Source: Flavobacteriaceae bacterium | GTDB lineage: Bacteria; Bacteroidota; Bacteroidia; Flavobacteriales; Flavobacteriaceae | Length of the DNA: 6,626 bases | Direction: 5' to 3' | Assembly: GCA_030633285.1 (NCBI GenBank) | Contig: DAOVTC010000060.1 | Coordinates: 1 to 6,626 of the forward strand | Shown: positions 1-6,402 of the stretch, piece after piece | Position numbering within the stretch: the stretch's first letter is position 1 | Layout: each line of letters opens with the position of its first letter | Notes under the pieces: model-generated | What the model was told of the DNA's origin: nothing | The model's input: the letters and a program-made list of their open reading frames with translations, nothing else | Databases searched by the model: none | Program-made: the position numbers and the translations under genes

Positions 1-162
1 ACCTCTGGCTTTTTCCATTACTTCTACAAAATCAGGGCTTCGATGAGAAATTTCAATTAATGATAGATCTAAATTATTAAAATTTAGGACTGCTTTTGAA
101 GCTTGTTTTAATACTTCTTGTGGTAAGATACAAGGTCCTGCACTAAAATTATGTTTTTTCAT
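1..162 (-). CDS. serC: Phosphoserine aminotransferase, N-terminal part (cut by window edge)
   Basis: Only the first 54 codons are present; the gene runs off the left edge in frame. The peptide begins MKKHNFSAGPCILPQEVL and continues to SLIEISHRSPDFVEVMEKAR. The NFSAGP..LP opening and the EISHRS segment are typical of SerC, a PLP-dependent aminotransferase that turns 3-phosphohydroxypyruvate plus glutamate into O-phosphoserine in cytosolic serine biosynthesis; it also acts in pyridoxal phosphate synthesis in some bacteria. The PLP lysine lies outside the window, so activity cannot be judged. The ATG at 162 fits the family N-terminus. There is no Shine-Dalgarno sequence, and the leader just before the start is A-rich. 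It follows porX on the same strand after 49 bases with no terminator, so read-through from porX is possible. The family call rests on a short but distinctive segment. Confidence 0.88.
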   Translation of the reverse strand, partial: MKKHNFSAGPCILPQEVLKQASKAVLNFNNLDLSLIEISHRSPDFVEVMEKARG

Positions 163-211
163 CTGTTTTACTGTTTATGTTTACCAACTATAATTTAAAT
201 TTAATAATACT

Positions 212-1759
212 CTATCTAGGTTCTAATGAAATACAAGGAATAATCATTTCTTCTAGTGAAATACCTCCATGTTGGTAAGTGTTTTTATAGTACTTAACAT
301 AATGGTTATAATTATTAGGATAAGCAAAAAATAAATCTTCTTTTGCAAAAATAAACGAGCTACTCATGTGTAAAGAGGGTAAAAATACATCTCTAGGGTT
401 TTTTACTAAATACACCTCTTTTTCATTATAACTCAAGCTTTTTCCTGTTTTGTAGCGTAGGTTAGAGCTTATATTTTTATCACCAATTACTTTTGAAGGT
501 CGTTTGGTATTAATAGTGCCATGATCGGTTGTAATAATTAATTTTAATCCCATTTGTTGAGCTTTTTGAATAATTTTGAGCAATGGCGAATTTTTAAACC
601 AACTTAATGTTAATGAACGATAAGCTTTATCATCACTTGCTAATTCCTTAATCATTTCCATTTCGGTACGAGAATGAGATAGCATATCAACAAAATTATA
701 CACTACAACTGTCAAATCATTATTTTTTGTTTTGGCAAAATGATCAGCTAGATCTTTTCCTTTACTTAAATTGGTTATCTTATAATATTCATGAGAAATA
801 TTTAAATTTAATCGTTTTATTTGTTCGGTTAAAAATTCATTTTCATATAGATTTTTACCACCTTCATCAGTATCATTTCTCCAATACTCCGGATATTTCT
901 TTTCCATATCCAAAGGCATTAAACCTGAAAATATTGCATTTCTTGCATATTGTGTTGCAGTAGGGAGGATACTAAAAAATGTAGTTTCATCAACTGTTTT
1001 ATAATATTCGTTTATTGTAAGTTCTAAAACTCGTAATTGATCGTATCTTAAATTATCAAGAACAACTAAAAGTGTTCCATTTTCTTTATCTAATTGAGGA
1101 ACAATAATATCTTTAAATAGTGAATGGGATAATACAGGACTATCTTCACCGTGAAACCAGCCTTGATAATTTTTTTTAATAAACTTATAAAATAATGCAT
1201 TTGCTTCTTCTTTTTGACTTTCCAAAATCTCAGACATGCCAACATCGGAAATAGATTCTAATTGTATTTCCCAATGCACTAGTTTTTTGTACAATTCAAT
1301 CCAATCTTCATAAGTATTCACCATGGCTAAATCCATAGATATTTTTCTAAACTCTTGTTGGTAGTTTGAAGTGGTTTTTTCAGAAACAAGACGTGAATGG
1401 TCCAAATTCTTTTTTAAACTGAGTAAAATTTGATTTGGATTAACCGGTTTGATCAAATAATCAGCAATTTTAGATCCAATGGCTTCTTCCATAATATATT
1501 CTTCCTCACTTTTGGTAATCATAATCACCGGCAAATTAGGATGTTTTTCTTTTATTTGCGATAAAGTTTCTAATCCTGAAAGCCCAGGCATATTCTCATC
1601 TAAAAAGACAATATCAAATAGCTCTTCTTTTACTATTTGTACAGCATCGGCTCCATTAGTGCAAGGAACAACAGTATAGTTCTTTTTTTCTAGAAATAAA
1701 ATATGAGCTTTTAAAAGTTGTATTTCATCATCAACCCATAGAATTTTAACTGTACCCAT
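212..1759 (-). CDS. porX: PorX-type response regulator: receiver domain plus PglZ phosphodiesterase domain
   Basis: 515 residues. Residues 1-120 form a CheY-like receiver with acidic pocket D10/D11, phospho-acceptor D54 (FLDENMPG), T82 and K104. A helical linker (about 121-200) leads to a PglZ domain of the alkaline phosphatase superfamily (about 205-515). Likely metal ligands and catalytic residues are D235 (VVLDNLRYDQ), T267 or T269 (LPTATQYARN), D358 and H362 (NFVDMLSHSR), D412/H413 (TTDHGT) and H497 (QHGGISLEEM). This matches PorX, which with the PorY kinase controls the type IX secretion system; PorX of related bacteria is reported to be a zinc-dependent phosphodiesterase acting on oligonucleotides. 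It has no helix-turn-helix DNA-binding domain, so it is not a classical transcription factor. Both domains look intact. It is divergent from the HD gene and has serC downstream. No PorY or secretion gene is in view, so the T9SS role comes from family knowledge. Confidence 0.93.
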   Translation of the reverse strand: MGTVKILWVDDEIQLLKAHILFLEKKNYTVVPCTNGADAVQIVKEELFDIVFLDENMPGLSGLETLSQIKEKHPNLPVIMITKSEEEYIMEEAIGSKIADYLIKPVNPNQILLSLKKNLDHSRLVSEKTTSNYQQEFRKISMDLAMVNTYEDWIELYKKLVHWEIQLESISDVGMSEILESQKEEANALFYKFIKKNYQGWFHGEDSPVLSHSLFKDIIVPQLDKENGTLLVVLDNLRYDQLRVLELTINEYYKTVDETTFFSILPTATQYARNAIFSGLMPLDMEKKYPEYWRNDTDEGGKNLYENEFLTEQIKRLNLNISHEYYKITNLSKGKDLADHFAKTKNNDLTVVVYNFVDMLSHSRTEMEMIKELASDDKAYRSLTLSWFKNSPLLKIIQKAQQMGLKLIITTDHGTINTKRPSKVIGDKNISSNLRYKTGKSLSYNEKEVYLVKNPRDVFLPSLHMSSSFIFAKEDLFFAYPNNYNHYVKYYKNTYQHGGISLEEMIIPCISLEPR

Positions 1760-1798
1760 TATAAATGTTTTTAAAAGTGATTATTCAATTTAAACCTT

Positions 1799-1806
1799 TA
1801 TTTTTG
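1799..1806 (+). promoter_or_regulatory. Candidate Bacteroidota -7 box upstream of the HD gene
   Basis: TATTTTTG fits the Bacteroidota consensus TAnnTTTG exactly. It lies in the 114-base divergent region (1760-1873), which holds no gene, about 68 bases before the proposed HD start. That would give a leader of roughly 60 bases. The expected -33 TTG is missing; GTG at 1777-1779 is the nearest near-match. In such AT-rich DNA an 8-base hit may be chance. I found no equally good box facing porX; TACCTTTA and TATTTTTC on the minus strand (1833-1826 and 1853-1846) each miss by one base. Confidence 0.4.
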
Positions 1807-1873
1807 TTATCTAAAAGTGTATTTTTAAAGGTAAAAATGAATTCCGAAAAATACAAAAAACAACCAAATTATT

Positions 1874-3091
1874 TTGAAAAAAATTGAAATTTTTAATGAT
1901 CCAATTTACGGTTTTATCACCATACAAAATACATTAATTTTTAAAATTATTGAACATCCTTATTTTCAACGATTAAGGCGTATTTCTCAAATGGGATTAT
2001 CTTACCTTGTATACCCCGGAGCACATCACACAAGATTTCATCATGCAATTGGTTGCTTATTTCTAATGCAAAAAGCAATTGAAACTTTAAGAATGAAAGA
2101 TGTTGTTATTAGCAAAAAGGAAGAAGAAGCTTTGCAAATTGCAATTTTACTACATGATATTGGTCATGGCCCATTTTCGCATACATTAGAACATAGTATT
2201 ATAGAAAGTGTTAATCATGAAGAAATTTCATTGCATTTTATGGAATTGATAAATACAGAATTTGATGGTAAATTGAATCTAGCAATTCAAATTTTTAAAA
2301 GAGAATATCATAGGAATTTTATGCACCAACTTATTTCAAGTCAGCTAGATATGGATAGGTTAGATTATTTAAAACGAGATAGTTTTTATAGTGGAGTTTC
2401 CGAAGGAAACATTAATGCTGAGCGAATAATAACAATGTTAAATGTTAAAGATGAAAATTTAGTAATTGAAAATAAAGGGATTTATTCTGTTGAGAAATTT
2501 ATAATTGCTAGAAGGCTTATGTATTGGCAAGTTTATTTACATAAAACAAGTTTGGCTGCAGAAAAGGTATTGGTAAAGATTTTGCAAAGAGCTAAAGAAC
2601 TTACAAAAAACGGTAAAAAATTACCTTCAAGTGAAGCTTTACAATATTTTTTAAAAATTAGTATAGACAAAAAGAATTTTACACCAGATGTATTAGATTT
2701 GTTTTCTAAATTAGATGATTATGATGTGATTTCGGCTTTAAAGGTTTGGTGTAATCATAGTGATTTTGTATTATCAACTTTGTGTAAAATGATAATTAAT
2801 AGAAAATTACCTAAAGTAGAGATGCATAATCAAAAATTTTCTAAAATTTATTTTGAAAATATAAAACAAAATGCAGCTAAAAAATTATCAATTAATGATG
2901 AAGAACTACATTACTTTGTTTTTAAGGGAGAAGTTAAAAATCAAGCTTATGATATTGTGAATGAGCAGATAAATATTTTACATAAAAATGGAAAAATTAC
3001 TGATATTGTTGAAGCTTCTGATAATTTAAGTTTACAAGCTCTTGCTAATTCAGTTACCAAACATTTTATTTGTTATCCTAAGTATTTATAA
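1874..3091 (+). CDS. SAMHD1-like HD-domain phosphohydrolase (COG1078/YwfO type)
   Basis: 405 residues, full length for this family. It opens with IFNDPIYGFITI and FQRLRRISQMGLSYLVYPGA, typical of bacterial HD proteins related to SAMHD1 and Bacillus YwfO. The metal site is complete: H57 (TRFHHAIG), H94/D95 (LLHDIGHGPFSH) and D161 (LDMDRLDYLKRD). R162, Y165 and D169 match SAMHD1 K312, Y315 and D319. Relatives hydrolyse dNTPs to nucleoside and triphosphate, but the true substrate cannot be read from sequence. The C-terminal half (about 210-405) is helical, lysine-rich and less recognisable. No ATG or GTG is available in frame upstream: the frame is open only from 1841, after TGA at 1838-1840. 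TTG at 1874 is therefore the best start and gives a normal N-terminus. An ATG at 1837 opens a different frame that ends at 1887. The gene faces away from porX and ends 41 bases before lpxD. Confidence 0.9.
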   Translation: MKKIEIFNDPIYGFITIQNTLIFKIIEHPYFQRLRRISQMGLSYLVYPGAHHTRFHHAIGCLFLMQKAIETLRMKDVVISKKEEEALQIAILLHDIGHGPFSHTLEHSIIESVNHEEISLHFMELINTEFDGKLNLAIQIFKREYHRNFMHQLISSQLDMDRLDYLKRDSFYSGVSEGNINAERIITMLNVKDENLVIENKGIYSVEKFIIARRLMYWQVYLHKTSLAAEKVLVKILQRAKELTKNGKKLPSSEALQYFLKISIDKKNFTPDVLDLFSKLDDYDVISALKVWCNHSDFVLSTLCKMIINRKLPKVEMHNQKFSKIYFENIKQNAAKKLSINDEELHYFVFKGEVKNQAYDIVNEQINILHKNGKITDIVEASDNLSLQALANSVTKHFICYPKYL

Positions 3092-3119
3092 TAATATAAA
3101 TATGGTTATTAATTTTTAG

Positions 3120-3127
3120 TATTTTTG
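3120..3127 (+). promoter_or_regulatory. Probable -7 promoter box of the lpx operon, next to the lpxD start
   Basis: TATTTTTG followed by C matches TAnnTTTG, the -7 element used by the Bacteroidota primary sigma factor, and ends only five bases before the lpxD ATG at 3133. A box here would start transcription at or within a few bases of the start codon, giving a leaderless or near-leaderless mRNA. No clear TTG stands at the -33 position, which weakens the call. The 41-base gap after the HD gene shows no terminator, so transcription from upstream may also contribute. Confidence 0.5.
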
Positions 3128-3132
3128 CATCG

Positions 3133-4164
3133 ATGAAATTTACAGCTACACAAATCTCAGAAATTCTCAACGGAGAAATTGATGGAAATATAAACGAAGT
3201 GGTTTATAAACTTTCTAAGATAGAAGAAGGAGAAAAAGGTTCTCTAACTTTTTTATCTAATCCAAAATATCAGTCTTTTTTATATACAACTGAAGCTTCT
3301 ATAGCTATTGTAAATAAAGATTTTATTCCTGAAAAAGAAATAACAACCACCTTAATAAAAGTTGATGATGCATATCAGGCATTTACTAAACTTTTAGAAT
3401 ACTATAATGAAATAAAATTGCATAAATCAGGTATAGAAACTCCAAATTTTATTCATGAAAATACAAAATTAGGTAATGATATATACATTGGAGCATTTAC
3501 TTATATAAGTCAAAATGTTTTTATTGGAGATAATGTTAAAATTTATCCAAATGTTTTTATTGGAGATAATGTTACCATAGGAAATGATACTACTATTTTT
3601 GCAGGAGCAAAAATTTATTCTGAATCACAAATAGGGAAAAATTGCACTTTTCATTCAGGAGTAATTATTGGTTGTGATGGTTTTGGCTTTGTACCTAATG
3701 AAAAAGGTGAATACAATAAAGTTCCTCAAATTGGAAATGTGATTATTGAAGATAATGTAGATATTGGATCAGGAACTACTATTGATAGAGCAACTTTGGG
3801 CTCAACAATTATTAGAAAAGGTGTAAAACTAGACAATCAAATTCAAATTGCTCATAATGTTGAAGTTGGAAATAATACTGTTATCGCAGCTCAAGCTGGG
3901 GTAGCCGGATCAACAAAAATTGGAAAAAATTGTCAAATTGGTGGTCAGGTAGGAATTGTTGGCCATATTAGCATAGGCAATAATGTAAGAATTCAAGCAC
4001 AATCAGGTATTGGTAGATCTTTAAAAGATAATGAAATAGTGCAAGGAAGTCCTGCTTTACCTTATTCAGATTATAATAAATCATATGTACATTTTAAAAA
4101 TTTATCAAAATTGGTTAATAAAGTTGATGAATTAGATAAAAAAATTAAAACTAAAGAATATTAA
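3133..4164 (+). CDS. lpxD: UDP-3-O-(3-hydroxyacyl)glucosamine N-acyltransferase
   Basis: 343 residues, close to the 341 of E. coli LpxD. It transfers a 3-hydroxyacyl chain from ACP to the 2-amino group of UDP-3-O-acyl-glucosamine, the third step of lipid A synthesis, in the cytosol as a trimer. Residues 1-100 form the uridine-binding domain, with F40, N43 and Y46 in LTFLSNPKY. Residues about 105-305 are hexapeptide repeats of a left-handed beta helix. A C-terminal helix (about 313-343) closes the protein. Catalytic H241 (QIAHNVEVG) corresponds to E. coli H239, and H278 (IVGHISIG) to H276. G292 appears to sit where E. coli has the ruler residue M290, consistent with longer acyl chains. The ATG at 3133 starts MKFTATQISEIL, as in flavobacterial relatives. 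The stop codon is one base before the lpxC/fabZ ATG, so translation is probably coupled. Confidence 0.96.
   Translation: MKFTATQISEILNGEIDGNINEVVYKLSKIEEGEKGSLTFLSNPKYQSFLYTTEASIAIVNKDFIPEKEITTTLIKVDDAYQAFTKLLEYYNEIKLHKSGIETPNFIHENTKLGNDIYIGAFTYISQNVFIGDNVKIYPNVFIGDNVTIGNDTTIFAGAKIYSESQIGKNCTFHSGVIIGCDGFGFVPNEKGEYNKVPQIGNVIIEDNVDIGSGTTIDRATLGSTIIRKGVKLDNQIQIAHNVEVGNNTVIAAQAGVAGSTKIGKNCQIGGQVGIVGHISIGNNVRIQAQSGIGRSLKDNEIVQGSPALPYSDYNKSYVHFKNLSKLVNKVDELDKKIKTKEY
3513..3574. repeat. Exact 26-base direct repeat inside the lpxD beta-helix region
   Basis: Bases 3513-3538 and 3549-3574 are identical over 26 positions. The offset is 36 bases, that is 12 codons or two hexapeptide turns. Each copy encodes NVFIGDNV (residues 128-135 and 140-147), so the repeat stays in register with the beta helix. 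Hexapeptide proteins are internally repetitive, but identity that includes third codon positions suggests recent duplication or gene conversion. Confidence 0.85.
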
Positions 4165-4165
4165 A

Positions 4166-5563
4166 ATGAGTATTAAACAAAAAACTATACAAACAGAAGT
4201 TTCTTTAGAGGGAGTAGGGTTACATACAGGTAAAAAAGTGAATTTGACTTTCAAACCTGCCTCAGAAAATACAGGCTATACATTTGTTAGAACAGATTTA
4301 GAAGGTAAACCTGCAATTGAAGCACTAGCCTGCAATGTTACAGATACGCAAAGAGGTACCAATATTGAAAAAAATGGAGTTGTTATTAATACTTCTGAGC
4401 ATGTATTAGCTGCAATTGTTGGGTGTGATATTGATAATATTATTATTGAATTAAGTGCCCCTGAACCTCCTATTATGGATGGGTCTTCAAAATATTTTGT
4501 TGAGATTTTAGAAAAAGCAGGTATTATTGATCAAGAGCGTGAAAGAGAAGTTTATGAAGTAAAAGATATCATAACATTTAAAGATGAAGAAACAGGAAGT
4601 GAAATAATGATTATGCCTTCTAACAAATATGAAATTACTACCATGGTTGATTTTGGTACTAAAATTTTAGGTACCCAAAATGCTACTTTAAATAAAATAA
4701 GTGATTTTAAAAAAGAAATTGCAAATGCGAGAACTTTTAGTTTTTTGCATGAAATAGAAATGCTTTTAGAAAATGATTTAATTAAAGGAGGAGATTTAAA
4801 TAATGCCATAGTTTATGTTGATAAAAAAATATCAGATAAAACTATGAAAAAGCTCAGTAAAGCATTTAATAAAGAATCAGTAAAAGTTAAACCAAATGGT
4901 ATTTTAGATAATTTAACTTTACATTGGGCCAATGAAGCTGCTCGTCATAAATTACTAGATGTAATAGGTGATTTAGCTTTAGTAGGCACAAAAATTAAGG
5001 GTAAAGTTATCGCTACTAAACCAGGACATAAAATAAATACTAATTTCGCTAAAAAATTGATGAAAGTTATTCAAATTGAGAAACGAAACAAGGTTCCTCA
5101 TTATGATTTGAATCAGCCACCATTGATGGATATCAATAAGATTATGAGTATTTTGCCTCATCGTCCACCATTTTTATTAATTGATAGAATTCTAGAATTA
5201 TCAGATACACACGTTGTTGGAATGAAAAATGTATCTATGAATGAAGCTTTTTTTGTTGGACATTTCCCCGAAGCTCCTGTTATGCCCGGTGTTTTACAAG
5301 TTGAAGCCATGGCACAATGTGGAGGGATTTTGGTATTAAGTACTGTACCTGATCCTGAAAATTACCTGACATATTTTATGAAAATGAATAATGTTAAATT
5401 TAAACAGAAGGTTTTACCTGGTGACACCCTTATTTTTAAAGCAGAGTTGATGGGACCAATTAGAAGAGGAATATGTCACATGCAAGCATATGGGTATGCA
5501 AATAACAAATTAGTTGTTGAAGCCGAATTAATGGCTCAAATTGCTAGGAAACCTAAAGAATAA
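4166..5563 (+). CDS. lpxC/fabZ: Bifunctional UDP-3-O-acyl-GlcNAc deacetylase / 3-hydroxyacyl-ACP dehydratase
   Basis: 465 residues, a fusion known in Bacteroidota. LpxC (about 1-305) is the zinc deacetylase of the first committed lipid A step. Its zinc ligands are H79 (SEHVLAA), H261 and D265 (ARHKLLDVIGDLAL); E78 is the catalytic base and H288 (GHKINTNFAK) corresponds to E. coli H265. T190 and F191 in ARTFSFLHE lie in the substrate region. After a short linker (about 306-322), FabZ (about 323-465) is a hotdog-fold dehydratase of 3-hydroxyacyl-ACP, with LPHRPPFLLIDR at 330-341, catalytic H366 (GHFPEAPVMPG) and E380 (QVEAMAQ). All key residues of both halves are present and the frame is unbroken. 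The ATG lies one base after the lpxD stop. Since FabZ competes with LpxA for 3-hydroxyacyl-ACP, the fusion physically joins the branch point of phospholipid and lipid A synthesis. Confidence 0.97.
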   Translation: MSIKQKTIQTEVSLEGVGLHTGKKVNLTFKPASENTGYTFVRTDLEGKPAIEALACNVTDTQRGTNIEKNGVVINTSEHVLAAIVGCDIDNIIIELSAPEPPIMDGSSKYFVEILEKAGIIDQEREREVYEVKDIITFKDEETGSEIMIMPSNKYEITTMVDFGTKILGTQNATLNKISDFKKEIANARTFSFLHEIEMLLENDLIKGGDLNNAIVYVDKKISDKTMKKLSKAFNKESVKVKPNGILDNLTLHWANEAARHKLLDVIGDLALVGTKIKGKVIATKPGHKINTNFAKKLMKVIQIEKRNKVPHYDLNQPPLMDINKIMSILPHRPPFLLIDRILELSDTHVVGMKNVSMNEAFFVGHFPEAPVMPGVLQVEAMAQCGGILVLSTVPDPENYLTYFMKMNNVKFKQKVLPGDTLIFKAELMGPIRRGICHMQAYGYANNKLVVEAELMAQIARKPKE

Positions 5564-5599
5564 TTAGTATTCAATTAAACAAAAAAATTAACAAACAGT

Positions 5600-6385
5600 A
5601 TGAATCAACCTTTAGCTTATATACATCCAGGTGCTAAAATTGCAACAAATGTTGTAATTGAACCATTTTCAACAATTCATAATAATGTAATCATAGGTTC
5701 AGGAACGTGGATTGGCTCAAATGTAACTATAATGGAAGGCGCAAGAATTGGAAAAAATTGTAGAATTTTTCCAGGAGCTGTAATTTCAGGTATTCCACAA
5801 GATTTGAAATTTGATGATGAAGATTCACTTGCTGTTATAGGTGATAATGTAACTATAAGAGAATGTGCAACAGTAAATAGAGGAACAAAAGCCTATGGAA
5901 AGACTGAAATTGGTGATAATTGTTTGATAATGGCAACTGCACATATCGCCCATGATTGTATAATAAAGAATAACGTTATTATAGTTAATGGTGTTACATT
6001 GGGTGGTCATGTTGAAATTGGTGAATATGCTATAATAGGCGGATTATCAGGTATACACCAATTTATTCATATTGGTAAACATGTTATGATTTCAGGAGGC
6101 TCATTAGTGAGAAAAGATGTACCTCCTTATACCAAAGCAGCAAAAGAGCCTTTATCATACATAGGTATAAATTCTATTGGCTTACGTAGAAGAGGATATA
6201 ATTCTGAAAAAATTAATGAAATACAAAATATATATAGAATTTTATTTCAAAAAAATAATAATACCACACAAGCGTCAAGAATTTTAGAAGCAGAATTAGA
6301 TGCAACTCCAGAAAGAGATGAAGTTTTAGAATTTATTAAGAATTCACAGCGTGGAATTATGAAAGGTTATTCTAGTAATTATTAA
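5600..6385 (+). CDS. lpxA: Acyl-ACP:UDP-N-acetylglucosamine O-acyltransferase
   Basis: 261 residues, matching the usual 255-265. It catalyses the first step of lipid A synthesis, moving a 3-hydroxyacyl chain from ACP to the 3-OH of UDP-GlcNAc; the family is cytosolic and trimeric. Residues 1-185 are hexapeptide repeats beginning IHPGAKIATNVVIEPF. The loop GIPQDLKFDDED (64-75) is an LpxA hallmark. Catalytic H118 (AHIAHD) corresponds to E. coli H125; H115, H137 (GGH) and H153 (GIHQF) match H122, H144 and H160. The helical C-terminus starts at INSIGLRRRGY (189-199). G166 aligns with E. coli G173, the acyl-chain ruler, where a small residue allows chains of C14 or longer. It follows lpxC/fabZ after 36 bases with no terminator or obvious promoter, so it is probably in the same operon. 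Start chosen at the ATG giving the normal N-terminus. Confidence 0.96.
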   Translation: MNQPLAYIHPGAKIATNVVIEPFSTIHNNVIIGSGTWIGSNVTIMEGARIGKNCRIFPGAVISGIPQDLKFDDEDSLAVIGDNVTIRECATVNRGTKAYGKTEIGDNCLIMATAHIAHDCIIKNNVIIVNGVTLGGHVEIGEYAIIGGLSGIHQFIHIGKHVMISGGSLVRKDVPPYTKAAKEPLSYIGINSIGLRRRGYNSEKINEIQNIYRILFQKNNNTTQASRILEAELDATPERDEVLEFIKNSQRGIMKGYSSNY

Positions 6386-6402
6386 AAAATTGAGAAAAAA
6401 AA

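Noticed and set aside
163..211. Terminator or hidden small gene (such as tsaE) between porX and serC
   Set aside because: Only 49 AT-rich bases are present, with a short weak palindrome and no GC stem followed by T residues; there is no room for a gene.
727..963. Plus-strand open frame of 78 codons opposite porX
   Set aside because: It is antisense to the PglZ domain, which has clear catalytic motifs; the translation is low-complexity and resembles no family.
1479..1679. Plus-strand open frame of 66 codons opposite the PorX receiver domain
   Set aside because: It is a serine-rich antisense shadow of a well-conserved domain, with no family resemblance.
1837..1887. 16-codon ATG frame considered as a leader peptide gene
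   Set aside because: It has no regulatory codon run and no attenuator-like hairpin; it is kept only as part of the start-site observation.
3092..3132. Rho-independent terminator after the HD gene
   Set aside because: The gap has AT-only pairing potential and no stable stem; the T-rich part is better read as a promoter box.
3513..3574. CRISPR-like repeat pair
   Set aside because: Only two copies exist, they overlap coding sequence in register with hexapeptide coils, and the 10-base gap is not a spacer.
4552..4809. Minus-strand open frame of 85 codons within lpxC/fabZ
   Set aside because: Its hydrophobic look comes from the complement of a lysine- and glutamate-rich coding region; there is no independent support.
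4979..5161. Minus-strand open frame of 60 codons across the LpxC-FabZ junction
   Set aside because: It lies opposite a continuous fusion gene and shows no recognisable motif.
5825..6010. Minus-strand open frame of 61 codons inside lpxA
   Set aside because: It is opposite the catalytic hexapeptide region of lpxA, and its cysteine/tyrosine-rich translation is a typical shadow product.
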